This document shows positions 13,773 to 20,964 of a DNA stretch of 38,946 nt, piece after piece (position 1 is the first letter of the stretch; each line of letters opens with the position of its first letter). This DNA is from Sulfurimonas sp. (GTDB lineage Bacteria > Campylobacterota > Campylobacteria > Campylobacterales > Sulfurimonadaceae), in contig JAQUFE010000018.1 in NCBI GenBank assembly GCA_028684815.1, forward strand, positions 1-38,946. The letters are read 5' to 3'. The notes under the pieces are model-generated. The model was not told where the DNA came from. It made no database searches and saw only the letters and a program-made list of their open reading frames with translations. The position numbers were made by a program, and so were the translations under genes.

Positions 13773-15817
13773 AGTCTCTCTACAAAAGATGCAAGTATGT
13801 CTCTTTTTGTGCCTGCAAAATTTATATTTAGCTTAAATTCTCTTCCACTCTTTGCCACACCAGTTACTCTACCAGTTCCAAAGACTTTATGACGAACTAA
13901 ATCACCCTTTTTAAAAGCTGTGTTTTTTTCTAACTTTAGTGAACCCTCACAAAGTCCAGATTCATTGAAAAACCTACTTTTTTCTAAATCACTTCTTCTG
14001 CCCTTGTAGAACCTGCTTAGTGCGTGTGAAAGAGTAAGAGTCTCTTTTGCCCTTGTAAAAGAGACATAGCCTAAGCGTCTCTCCTCTTCTAAATCACTTC
14101 CCTCTCCCACAAGAGGTAAAAAACCCTCTTCAAGTCCTATGATAAAAATATGATCAAATTCCAAACCTTTTGAAGCGTGGATACTCATCATATAGATGCT
14201 CTCGCCTTCCACTTGGTCTTGTTCGCTTTGAAGTGTAAGTTCATTTAGAAACTCATCTAAACCTGATTCTGGTGATTTTTTAACAAAGTCACGAAAAAGT
14301 CCGTAAAACTCATCCATATTTAAGACTCTATCAGCCTCATCAACCATCCCCGTGTAGATCTCTTTTAGTTTAAATGTATCTTCTAGAACATCTATAAACT
14401 CATAAGTTGACTCAGTTGCAACTCTTGAGACTTCTTCAATATTTTTTATAAAGTCTTTGAGAGTTTTTGCATTTTTTTTCTTTACTAGAGCTTCTAGCTC
14501 AGCGAGTGAGGCTGTTTTAATATACTCATAGATAGATGAAGATGCTCTGTGGGCTGCAAGTTCAATCTTTTCTACACTAGCTTTTCCTAAGCCTCTCTTT
14601 GGCTTATTTACAACTCTTTTAAAAGAAAAATCATCATGAAAATTTGTAATGATTCTTATATAACTTATAAGATCTTTTATCTCAGCTCTATCATAAAACC
14701 TGAGTCCTCCAACTAACTTATAGGCAATCCTAGAGCGGTTTAGTCCCTCTTCTATAGAGCGGCTCAAAACGTTTACTCGGTAGAGTATCGCTATGTCATT
14801 TGGTCTTACTCCTGAGTCTAGAAGATTTTTTATCTTTGCGGCTATCTTTCTTGCCTCTTCATTTTCATCATAAGAGTTGAGTATTGTTACATCCTCACCA
14901 GCACCTCTAGTTGCTATTAATTTTTTGCCGAGTCTTGAGCGGTTATGCTCTATTAGCGCGTTTGCAACTTTAAGGATTGGCTCTTTTGAGCGGTAATTAT
15001 TTTCAAGTTTAAAAACAGATGTGCCAATAAAATCTTCATGAAACTCCATGATATTTCTTATATTTGCACCACGCCAACCATAGATGCTCTGATCATCATC
15101 TCCAACTACGCAGATATTGTTATGTGAGGTACAAAGTTTTTGCAGCAACTTTAGTTGCAACTCATTTGTATCTTGATACTCATCTATCATGATGTAGTTA
15201 TATTTTTTTGATGTTGCCTCTGCCAGATCTGGATTTTCATCTAAAAGCCTATATGTAAGTGCGATAAGATCATCAAAATCAACTAAGTTGTTCTCTCTTA
15301 GATAAGTTTCATACTCTTCATAAATCTTTGCAATCTGCTGATAGTTAAAAAATTCCGCTTGTTTATAGGCGTCGTCTGGGCTAAGAAGTGAGTTTTTATA
15401 TCTTGAAATTTCGCTTGCAATTAGTGGAGTTGGTATCTCTGAGTTTATTTTTTTAATGATTCTTTTTTTATCATCTGTATCTATAACTACGAAGTTATTT
15501 TGCCGATTTAGAAGATGTATATGAAACTTTAAAAAGAGTAGTCCAAACTTATGAAAAGTACATAGAAGCGGAGGATATGAGGCATCACCTATCATATTAA
15601 GAGCTCGCTCTCGCATCTCTTTTGCTGCTTTGTTTGTAAAGGTAAGCGTCAGAGTACTAGAAGCCGGAATGCCCAGAATCTGTATAAGGTAAGCTAGGCG
15701 GGAGACTATTGTCGTAGTTTTTCCACTTCCTGCTCCTGCTAATATAAGCACAGGACCTTCTGATTGTTTTACCGCTTGAGTTTGAGAATCGTTAAGTTTT
15801 TCAAATATTTTTTGCAT
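13769..15817 (-). CDS. uvrD: ATP-dependent DNA helicase UvrD/Rep type
   Basis: Superfamily 1A 3'-5' helicase used in nucleotide excision repair and in clearing stalled forks. At 682 residues it shows the series of motifs: GPVLILAGAGSGKTTTIVSRL (I, P-loop, split at SGK), TFTNKAAKEM (Ia), IMIDEYQDTNELQ (II), CVVGDDDQSIYGWRGA (III), KLENNYRS (IV), MSIHASKGLEFDHIF (V) and YVSFTRAKETL (VI). The C-terminus (KGDLVRHKVFGTGRVTGV) is the Tudor-like domain of UvrD/PcrA that binds RNA polymerase. First gene of the uvrD-truB-csrA-ispE run, divergent from the LysR gene. Confidence 0.94.
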   Translation of the reverse strand: MQKIFEKLNDSQTQAVKQSEGPVLILAGAGSGKTTTIVSRLAYLIQILGIPASSTLTLTFTNKAAKEMRERALNMIGDASYPPLLCTFHKFGLLFLKFHIHLLNRQNNFVVIDTDDKKRIIKKINSEIPTPLIASEISRYKNSLLSPDDAYKQAEFFNYQQIAKIYEEYETYLRENNLVDFDDLIALTYRLLDENPDLAEATSKKYNYIMIDEYQDTNELQLKLLQKLCTSHNNICVVGDDDQSIYGWRGANIRNIMEFHEDFIGTSVFKLENNYRSKEPILKVANALIEHNRSRLGKKLIATRGAGEDVTILNSYDENEEARKIAAKIKNLLDSGVRPNDIAILYRVNVLSRSIEEGLNRSRIAYKLVGGLRFYDRAEIKDLISYIRIITNFHDDFSFKRVVNKPKRGLGKASVEKIELAAHRASSSIYEYIKTASLAELEALVKKKNAKTLKDFIKNIEEVSRVATESTYEFIDVLEDTFKLKEIYTGMVDEADRVLNMDEFYGLFRDFVKKSPESGLDEFLNELTLQSEQDQVEGESIYMMSIHASKGLEFDHIFIIGLEEGFLPLVGEGSDLEEERRLGYVSFTRAKETLTLSHALSRFYKGRRSDLEKSRFFNESGLCEGSLKLEKNTAFKKGDLVRHKVFGTGRVTGVAKSGREFKLNINFAGTKRDILASFVERL

Positions 15818-15851
15818 CTGTTTTAGCTCTAATTTATTGTTAATTTAGTTT

Positions 15852-15857
15852 ATTATA
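15852..15857 (-). promoter_or_regulatory. Probable -10 box of the uvrD operon
   Basis: TATAAT on the leftward strand, about 35 bp before the uvrD start, in the very AT-rich region shared with the divergent LysR gene. Confidence 0.45.
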
Positions 15858-15909
15858 ACTAAATACTTATAAATTATACAAAACTATTGCAATAATTATA
15901 ATTTTGGGT

Positions 15910-15915
15910 TATAAT
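15910..15915 (+). promoter_or_regulatory. Probable -10 box of the LysR-family gene
   Basis: TATAAT preceded by TGGGT, 32 bp before the ATG. A second similar stretch (ATTATAATTTT) lies 16 bp upstream. Autoregulation from this divergent region is usual for LysR genes but no clear T-N11-A operator was picked out. Confidence 0.45.
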
Positions 15916-15947
15916 TTTAACTATTCATTAAACTTATAGGAATTATT

Positions 15948-16850
15948 ATGTTAAAAGATTTTGCCAAACTGCAGACCTTCTTAATGGTTATAAAAGAAAA
16001 GAGTTTTTCTAAGGCATCAGCGAAACTAGGTATATCTCAACCAGCGGTTACTCAACAGATAAAGTTCATAGAAGACTATCTTGATACTAAAATTGTTGAG
16101 CGAAAAAAAAATGGTATCTTACTCACTAAAGAGGGTGAAGATTTATATAGAATTGCAACAAAGTTAGATAAAGCCATCACTAGTGGCGAGAAAGAGCTTC
16201 TTAAGATCATAAACAAAGAGTTCACTTTCATCATGGGTGCTTCAAATGCCATTGGAAATTATGTACTTCCTAATTATCTAGGCGAAATCAAAAAAAGAAT
16301 AGGTAATGAAGTCTATATGCATGTAGATTTATCTTCAAATATTATAGATCAACTAGAAGAGAAAAAGATAGATTTAGCTCTTATAGAGTCACCTGTTTTT
16401 AGAGATGGCATAGTATATAGAGAGTGGGTCCAAGATGAACTTGTGCTTTTCTCAAACCAGCCTATCAAAAAGCAAGTAGGCGCAGAAGAACTTTTTGATT
16501 TTGACTGGATTTGTAGGAATGAAGATTCTCATACTAGAAAGCTCACTTCTGAAGTTTTTGAAGAGATGGGTGTTCAATGTGCAAACTTCAATGTTTTAGC
16601 CGTTTTAGCATCTCCTACTTCTATAAAAGAGTCCATACTAAATGCAGACAAAAATGCCTCAAGACCACTTGTTTCTATCATGTCTCGCCACGTTATACTC
16701 TCAGAACTAGATTCAGGAAGACTCTTTGAAGCTAGGCTTAAAAACTACAAGATAGAGAGAAAATTCTTTATCGCTTACCTAAAAGAGAGAAAGCATGATG
16801 CTTTTGTAGATAATGTTGTAAACTACCTACTCTCTCTCAATAAAATATAA
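15948..16850 (+). CDS. LysR-family transcriptional regulator
   Basis: A 300-residue DNA-binding regulator. The N-terminal winged helix-turn-helix (5-65) is clear: FLMVIKEKSFSKASAKLGISQPAVTQQIKFIE, with the recognition helix around SQPAVTQQI. The effector domain follows from about residue 90 (FIMGASNAIGNYVLPNYL..). It resembles the CysB/CbbR-like proteins of Campylobacterota, but the ligand cannot be read from the sequence. It is divergent from uvrD and converges with the SspB-like gene, whose stop is adjacent, so no obvious target gene is linked. A ribosome site ATAGGAATT precedes the ATG. Confidence 0.92.
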   Translation: MLKDFAKLQTFLMVIKEKSFSKASAKLGISQPAVTQQIKFIEDYLDTKIVERKKNGILLTKEGEDLYRIATKLDKAITSGEKELLKIINKEFTFIMGASNAIGNYVLPNYLGEIKKRIGNEVYMHVDLSSNIIDQLEEKKIDLALIESPVFRDGIVYREWVQDELVLFSNQPIKKQVGAEELFDFDWICRNEDSHTRKLTSEVFEEMGVQCANFNVLAVLASPTSIKESILNADKNASRPLVSIMSRHVILSELDSGRLFEARLKNYKIERKFFIAYLKERKHDAFVDNVVNYLLSLNKI

Positions 16851-17315
16851 TTATTTTTTATCTTTCATAAACCTAGAATTTTCTGGGTTTGAGAGAAATG
16901 AAGCCATCGAATCTTCAACCCCTTTTTTATCTACTATCTTTTTAGGTTTTTGCTCAATTTTTTGATTTGATAGATTTATGAGAATTGGAGTCTCATCTAC
17001 TATGATTTGCATAATGCTATAAAGTGGCACACTTACCATACTACCAAAGTTCTCAACTCCAAAACCAGCCTCAAATACCAAACAATCATCTTTTATATGC
17101 GCAGTCTCAAAAGTGTAACCTGCTAAAAAAAAGAGTGTAAGTGGACGAAACTCTGAGATTATATCTTTTGGAAGAGCAGGATTGAACTCAACATCTTCTA
17201 TCTTACAAAGAATTCCAAAATTTTGTTCTTCTTTAAAAAAATGAACGATGACTTCTTGTGTATGTTTTTGCATCAGTTGTGCAAACTCTTTGTTGTTCGT
17301 GAGGCTTTCTAACAA
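16851..17315 (-). CDS. SspB-like ClpXP adaptor protein
   Basis: A 154-residue protein whose core (about 20-115) resembles stringent starvation protein B, which hands ssrA-tagged proteins to ClpXP. The best matching stretch is FEAGFGVENFGSMVSVPLYSIMQII (residues about 80-104, compare RFGG..RQVSVPLAAVLAI in E. coli). A flexible polar linker follows, and the C-terminus RFMKDKK could serve as the short ClpX-binding tail. It overlaps the PabC-like gene by 7 bp. Similarity was judged by eye, so the function is probable only. smpB at 11279 belongs to the same tagging pathway. Confidence 0.6.
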   Translation of the reverse strand: MLESLTNNKEFAQLMQKHTQEVIVHFFKEEQNFGILCKIEDVEFNPALPKDIISEFRPLTLFFLAGYTFETAHIKDDCLVFEAGFGVENFGSMVSVPLYSIMQIIVDETPILINLSNQKIEQKPKKIVDKKGVEDSMASFLSNPENSRFMKDKK

Positions 17316-17899
17316 ATAATATCCTTTATATTTTCTAGTGCAATTATATCAAAATCTATCATCGCATTCATAAGTGCTAAACCTGAATATAAAGCTAGCT
17401 CATCAACCCTTATATCTTTTAATACTATTTTTCCCTCATCAATAAGCCTTGCTCTTGTAGTTCCACAGAGTAGAGGTTCTTTAGGGCTATACCAGAGTCC
17501 ATCTCTAAAAAAAGCAACGTTTGCGATAGTTGTGTCAGTTATAAGTGAATCTTTTACTATCAAAACATCATCACTTTGGCATCTTTGTTCAAAAAGTTTA
17601 TCAAGATGCTCTCTTGAAGTTGACTTGTAAGTATATAAGATTTTATCATCATAAACTAGCTTTAGGCTCTTTATCTCTCTCTTTTTATACTTATGAAACT
17701 CTACATCTATACTCTTTGCAGAGTAAACAACTCTGCATCTATAGAGAGCTAAACTAGGCGGCTTTATATACTCTTTTAAGCTTTTAAACTCTTTTATACC
17801 AAGAGATTTTAGAACTTTCTCATATCTTTTTTGATGATACTCTAGATGCTGTGCTTCTGCATTTATAACTCGAATAGTCTCAAAAAAAGTCTTTTTCAT
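17309..17899 (-). CDS. Class IV aminotransferase, PabC-like
   Basis: PLP-dependent fold-type IV enzyme of 196 residues, probably aminodeoxychorismate lyase (4-aminobenzoate for folate). Features: MKKTFFETIRV, ALYRCRVVYS, the Lys in LYTYKSTSRE that should bind PLP, SDDVLIVKDSLITDTTIANVAFFRDG (residues about 110-135), and LCGTTRARLIDEG, the phosphate-binding turn. It is shorter than E. coli PabC (269), as are related epsilonproteobacterial proteins. A branched-chain or D-amino-acid role cannot be ruled out. Upstream of and overlapping the SspB-like gene. Confidence 0.75.
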   Translation of the reverse strand: MKKTFFETIRVINAEAQHLEYHQKRYEKVLKSLGIKEFKSLKEYIKPPSLALYRCRVVYSAKSIDVEFHKYKKREIKSLKLVYDDKILYTYKSTSREHLDKLFEQRCQSDDVLIVKDSLITDTTIANVAFFRDGLWYSPKEPLLCGTTRARLIDEGKIVLKDIRVDELALYSGLALMNAMIDFDIIALENIKDIIC

Positions 17900-17986
17900 A
17901 TCTTCACTTACTTACTAGTTTTTGGTGCGAAATCAGTTATTAACTTAAAAACTATAAAATTATATCAAAAATAAAAAGAGGTTGTG

Positions 17987-18244
17987 ATGGCTGAGTATTT
18001 TAGTGATGGTAAAAAGTTAGTAGATGTTGAGTATGACGACATTCCAACTATCAATGACACCATTGATGGCATGAGAGTTCTCTCTAACGACAAAAGAGCA
18101 GAAGATGAAAATGCTATGTTTTTGCTAGAGCCAAACGGAAATATCTCCTGCTATGTTTTTGATGAAATCTTTATAGTAGGAAAAGTAAGCGGTTTTGAAA
18201 CTCTAGTAGATGCTATACAAGCATGGAATAGCCAAGAGATATAG
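17987..18244 (+). CDS. Small conserved-type hypothetical protein, 85 aa
   Basis: I do not recognise this family. The product is acidic and soluble (MAEYFSDGKKLVDVEYDDIPT..), without signal peptide or membrane segment. The ATG at 17987 is preceded by AGAGG at good distance; a GTG directly before it (17984) is in frame but less likely. The gene stands alone, divergent from the PabC-like gene and ending two bases before the convergent CopD-like gene. Good ribosome site and coding-like composition support it as real. Confidence 0.7.
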   Translation: MAEYFSDGKKLVDVEYDDIPTINDTIDGMRVLSNDKRAEDENAMFLLEPNGNISCYVFDEIFIVGKVSGFETLVDAIQAWNSQEI

Positions 18245-18246
18245 AG

Positions 18247-18702
18247 CTAAGAGAGTATATGCCTTAGCTGCATTGCGTACCATAAGACAATAAGGTTTAA
18301 AAAGAAAATCATCATAGAACTTGCTCTTGAGACTATCTTTTGTAGAGTTGAGCGTTCAGCTTTATGTGTCTTTAGCGCAATTCTCATATGGACAATAGTA
18401 AAAATTGTAATTGCCCCAACAAAAAAGAGTTTGTTGCTCATCATATAGCCGAGTTTTGACTCATCAGCATTAATAGTTAAAACCTCTATAAGGTTAAAAT
18501 TGAAAAAAAGAAATGTCCCAGTACTAAGTAAGACTACAAGCCAAAAAGTCTCAAAATATCCATAAAGTGGACCTAAATACTCATATGTTTGTGCTTGAGC
18601 TTCTTTTCCCTTTAGTAAAATCCCTAAAGCAAACAGCAAAAGTGCCCCACCTATCCACGCAGTTGCCGCTAAAATATGTATATAGAGTACTACATCTACC
18701 AC
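18247..18702 (-). CDS. Four-helix membrane protein, CopD/DUF2269-like
   Basis: A 151-residue integral membrane protein with four predicted helices (about 5-27, 48-70, 88-108, 128-147). The first holds YIHILAATAWIGGALL, a His-containing pattern seen in CopD-like and other small haem- or metal-associated membrane families. His at 8 and His near 106 (TIVHMRIALK) could bind haem or copper, but this is inferred. The start is GTG (GTGGTAGATG) after AAGAGGAAAA. Its predicted 5' leader is dispersed repeat family B copy 1. Family assignment is tentative. Confidence 0.65.
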   Translation of the reverse strand: MVDVVLYIHILAATAWIGGALLLFALGILLKGKEAQAQTYEYLGPLYGYFETFWLVVLLSTGTFLFFNFNLIEVLTINADESKLGYMMSNKLFFVGAITIFTIVHMRIALKTHKAERSTLQKIVSRASSMMIFFLNLIVLWYAMQLRHILS

Positions 18703-18735
18703 ACTTTTTTCCTCTTAAATAATTTATTTTTTAAT

Positions 18736-18838
18736 TGAACTTTCTGATTAATCTATAAACTAAATTCCGTGTCAAGCACTAGATAACGGGACATGCGTCA
18801 TCCTGAACTTGAATGGGATCCAACTTAATAATTGTTCA
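18736..18838. repeat. Dispersed repeat family B, copy 1
   Basis: Begins TGAACTTTCTGATTAATC and ends GGATCCAACTTAATAATTGT; the same ends occur inverted at 23284-23356. This copy holds an extra internal block of about 35 bp with CGTCATCCTGAACTTG, a motif frequent in intergenic palindromes of many bacteria. It lies between a -10 box (18847-18852) and the CopD-like start codon, so it would form that gene's 5' leader. Confidence 0.7.
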
Positions 18839-18846
18839 AACACTCA

Positions 18847-18852
18847 ATTATA
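18847..18852 (-). promoter_or_regulatory. Probable -10 box of the CopD-like gene
   Basis: TATAAT on the leftward strand just upstream of repeat B copy 1, giving a predicted leader of about 140 nt. Confidence 0.4.
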
Positions 18853-18867
18853 GTGTAATATATAATG

Positions 18868-18909
18868 AAAAAAGAGATCCAAACGCAAGCATTTGCAGTT
18901 TATCTCTTT
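18868..18909 (-). terminator. Intrinsic terminator of trpS
   Basis: In the leftward RNA, AAAGAGAT pairs with ATCTCTTT, enclosing a second helix AAACtGCAA/TTGCgTTT with an ATGC loop, and the 3' arm runs into TTTTTT. The 5' arm overlaps the last codons of trpS. Confidence 0.8.
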
Positions 18910-19874
18910 GTAGCTGGTATCCCCGTTACTTCTCTAATCTTCTCTATCATAGGAAGCGCTACAGCTCTAGCTTTTATAGCCCCTGCATCTAAAATATCTC
19001 TAACCTCATCTTGATGAGCTTCGTAGTAAGCTCTCTTTTCTCTAAACTCTCTAAAATACTCCCAGATAACTTCGCCTAGATAGAGTTTAAAATGACCATG
19101 TCCCTCGCCACCTCTTTTGTATCTCTCTTGAAGAGCCACTAACTCATCGCCCTTTAAAAAGAGTTTTGCCATATTGTAAACATTACAGTCTGCAAACTCT
19201 TTTGGCGCTTCTAGTGCTACATTCTCAGTCACTATCTTTTTTATAGTCTTCATCTGTTCTTTTTCTTGCCCAAAAATATTTACAACATTGTTATAACTCT
19301 TTGACATCTTTTGCCCATCGATGCCTGGGACTGTCTGAATTTCCTCTTGGATGCGAAACTCTGGAATAGTAAAGATTTCTCCATAAGCGTTGTTAAACTT
19401 TATGGCTATATCTCTTGCCATCTCAACATGCTGAATCTGATCCTTTCCAACAGGGACAACGTCAGATGCGAAGATTAAAATATCAGCTGCCATTAAAACA
19501 GGATAAGAGAAGAGTGAGTGATTTGCAGCTATGCCTTTTGCAGTTTTGTCTTTATAACTGTGAGCGCGCTCTAACAGCCCCATAGGTGTAAAAGATGATA
19601 AAATCCAGTAAAGTTCTAGTACCTCTTTTACATCTGACTGTATCCAAAAAGTTGATTTGTTTGGGTCGATGCCAAGAGCTAAGAAATCAGTTGCACACTG
19701 CATCGTAAGTTTTGCTAATCTCTCTCCATCGCTAACACTAGTCATCGCATGATAGTTTGCAATAAAGGCAAACGTCTCACTTGACGCTTGCGCATCTACC
19801 ATCTGCTTTATTGAACCAAAGTAGTTTCCTATGTGCAAATCACCTGATGGCTGAATTCCTGTAAATACTCTCAT
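18900..19874 (-). CDS. trpS: Tryptophanyl-tRNA synthetase
   Basis: Charges tRNA-Trp with tryptophan using ATP. Class I synthetase of 324 residues with the HIGH-like motif PSGDLHIGNYFG (9-20) and KMSKS at 189-193, plus MAADILIFASDVVPVGKDQ. Length and motifs are complete, so it is functional. It is a single-gene leftward unit: a -10 box with extended TG lies 28 bp upstream, and a strong terminator follows at the stop. Divergent from the short hpf gene. Confidence 0.97.
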   Translation of the reverse strand: MRVFTGIQPSGDLHIGNYFGSIKQMVDAQASSETFAFIANYHAMTSVSDGERLAKLTMQCATDFLALGIDPNKSTFWIQSDVKEVLELYWILSSFTPMGLLERAHSYKDKTAKGIAANHSLFSYPVLMAADILIFASDVVPVGKDQIQHVEMARDIAIKFNNAYGEIFTIPEFRIQEEIQTVPGIDGQKMSKSYNNVVNIFGQEKEQMKTIKKIVTENVALEAPKEFADCNVYNMAKLFLKGDELVALQERYKRGGEGHGHFKLYLGEVIWEYFREFREKRAYYEAHQDEVRDILDAGAIKARAVALPMIEKIREVTGIPATKR

Positions 19875-19901
19875 CTTCTAAAATCCTAAATTTTTTACAT
19901 T

Positions 19902-19907
19902 ATTATA
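19902..19907 (-). promoter_or_regulatory. Probable extended -10 promoter of trpS
   Basis: TGCTATAAT on the leftward strand (extended -10, TGnTATAAT), about 27 bp before the trpS ATG. Confidence 0.5.
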
Positions 19908-19980
19908 GCAGTCTCAGCTTTATTTGGCTATTATTTTCTGATATATATGATTGCCAATGGCTACAAAAAAAGGAAATATA

Positions 19981-20310
19981 ATGGGTGTACAAATTCGTTC
20001 AAAAGATGTAAAATTAAGTGAAAACAATAGAGCTCTAATAGAATCAGCAATTGAGGGATTTTCAAGATACTCACTTGATATTACAAGTGTAAATGTTATG
20101 GTAAAAACTGAGAAGAAGGGGATTTCTGTGGAGTTTGATATTCGCATCTCTCACAATGAGCCAGTTATTATAAGCCAGTCGGATGAAGATTTAGAGACAG
20201 CTATTGACTTAGCATCTGAGAGAGCTTCAAAAGCACTTCGTCGTCTTCATACTAAGATAATAGATCACGGTAAGATGTCTATAAAAGATCTAGAAGCACT
20301 AGACTCATAA
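19981..20310 (+). CDS. hpf: Short ribosome hibernation promoting factor
   Basis: A 109-residue protein of the HPF/RaiA (S30AE) family that binds in the decoding channel of idle ribosomes. It shows MGVQIRSKDVKLSENNRALIESAIEGFSRY (residues 1-30), VEFDIRISHN, and SDEDLETAIDLASERASKALRRLHTK. It lacks the C-terminal dimerisation domain found in the second copy at 33707, so it corresponds to the short form. The start is placed at 19981 because AAAAAAGGAAA lies just upstream; an in-frame ATG at 19951 is not preceded by a ribosome site. Followed after 13 bp by an outer-membrane protein gene. Confidence 0.88.
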   Translation: MGVQIRSKDVKLSENNRALIESAIEGFSRYSLDITSVNVMVKTEKKGISVEFDIRISHNEPVIISQSDEDLETAIDLASERASKALRRLHTKIIDHGKMSIKDLEALDS

Positions 20311-20323
20311 GTTAGGTGGTGAA

Positions 20324-20923
20324 TTGAAATACTTACTTTTACTTTTTCTCGCTTTACTTCTTAGTGCTAATGATAATTATTCACTAAGAGTCGCACACGG
20401 TAAAGTCACTTCTAGTGACTTTGGTCAGATATTAGCTTTAGATATAGAATCTTTTAAACCTACTTTAAAAGTCACATCTTTAGATGCTGGGTATCTCTTA
20501 AAAAAAGATGCTCTTGACCTACCACTTGATTTTTATCTAAAGGGTGGTTTGTCTTATTTTGATGAAGCCTCACTACAGAGCGATGTTTATGAGGGGACTA
20601 TATATATAAAAGTCTACTACAACATTGATTTTTGGCAAAATAGAGTTAGATTTGGCCTTGGAGAGGGTGTCTCATACACAAGTGGGACTCTCTACTTTGA
20701 GAAACTAGAAGCAATTAAGAAAAGTGATAATAACTCTAAGTTTTTAAACTATATAGATTTTAGTTTGGATTTTGATTTAGGTAGACTTGTTAGGTCTGAG
20801 GCTCTAAAGGATACTTATATTGGAGTTGCTATAAAGCATCGTTCAGGTATTTTTGGTCTTATTAACAATGTGAGACATGGTGGTTCTAACTATAATGTTC
20901 TAACACTAGAGAAAAACTTTTAA
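20324..20923 (+). CDS. Small outer-membrane beta-barrel protein, PagL-like C-terminus
   Basis: A 199-residue exported protein with signal peptide MKYLLLLFLALLLSAND. The remainder has alternating polar/hydrophobic beta-strand patterns (FYLKGGLSYFDEAS, IYIKVYYNIDFW, RVRFGLGEGVSYTSGTLYF) and ends in Phe, as outer-membrane barrels do. The C-terminal YIGVAIKHRSGIFGLIN, with His then Ser, recalls the catalytic His-Ser of PagL-type lipid A deacylases, but the rest is not clearly alike, so an enzymatic role is only a suggestion. The start is TTG (GAATTGAAATAC) after TAGGTGG, 13 bp behind hpf, so the two are probably co-transcribed. Confidence 0.7.
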   Translation: MKYLLLLFLALLLSANDNYSLRVAHGKVTSSDFGQILALDIESFKPTLKVTSLDAGYLLKKDALDLPLDFYLKGGLSYFDEASLQSDVYEGTIYIKVYYNIDFWQNRVRFGLGEGVSYTSGTLYFEKLEAIKKSDNNSKFLNYIDFSLDFDLGRLVRSEALKDTYIGVAIKHRSGIFGLINNVRHGGSNYNVLTLEKNF

Positions 20924-20964
20924 ACACTAATCAATGATTAGTATTTAACTACCTTTTTAAAATA

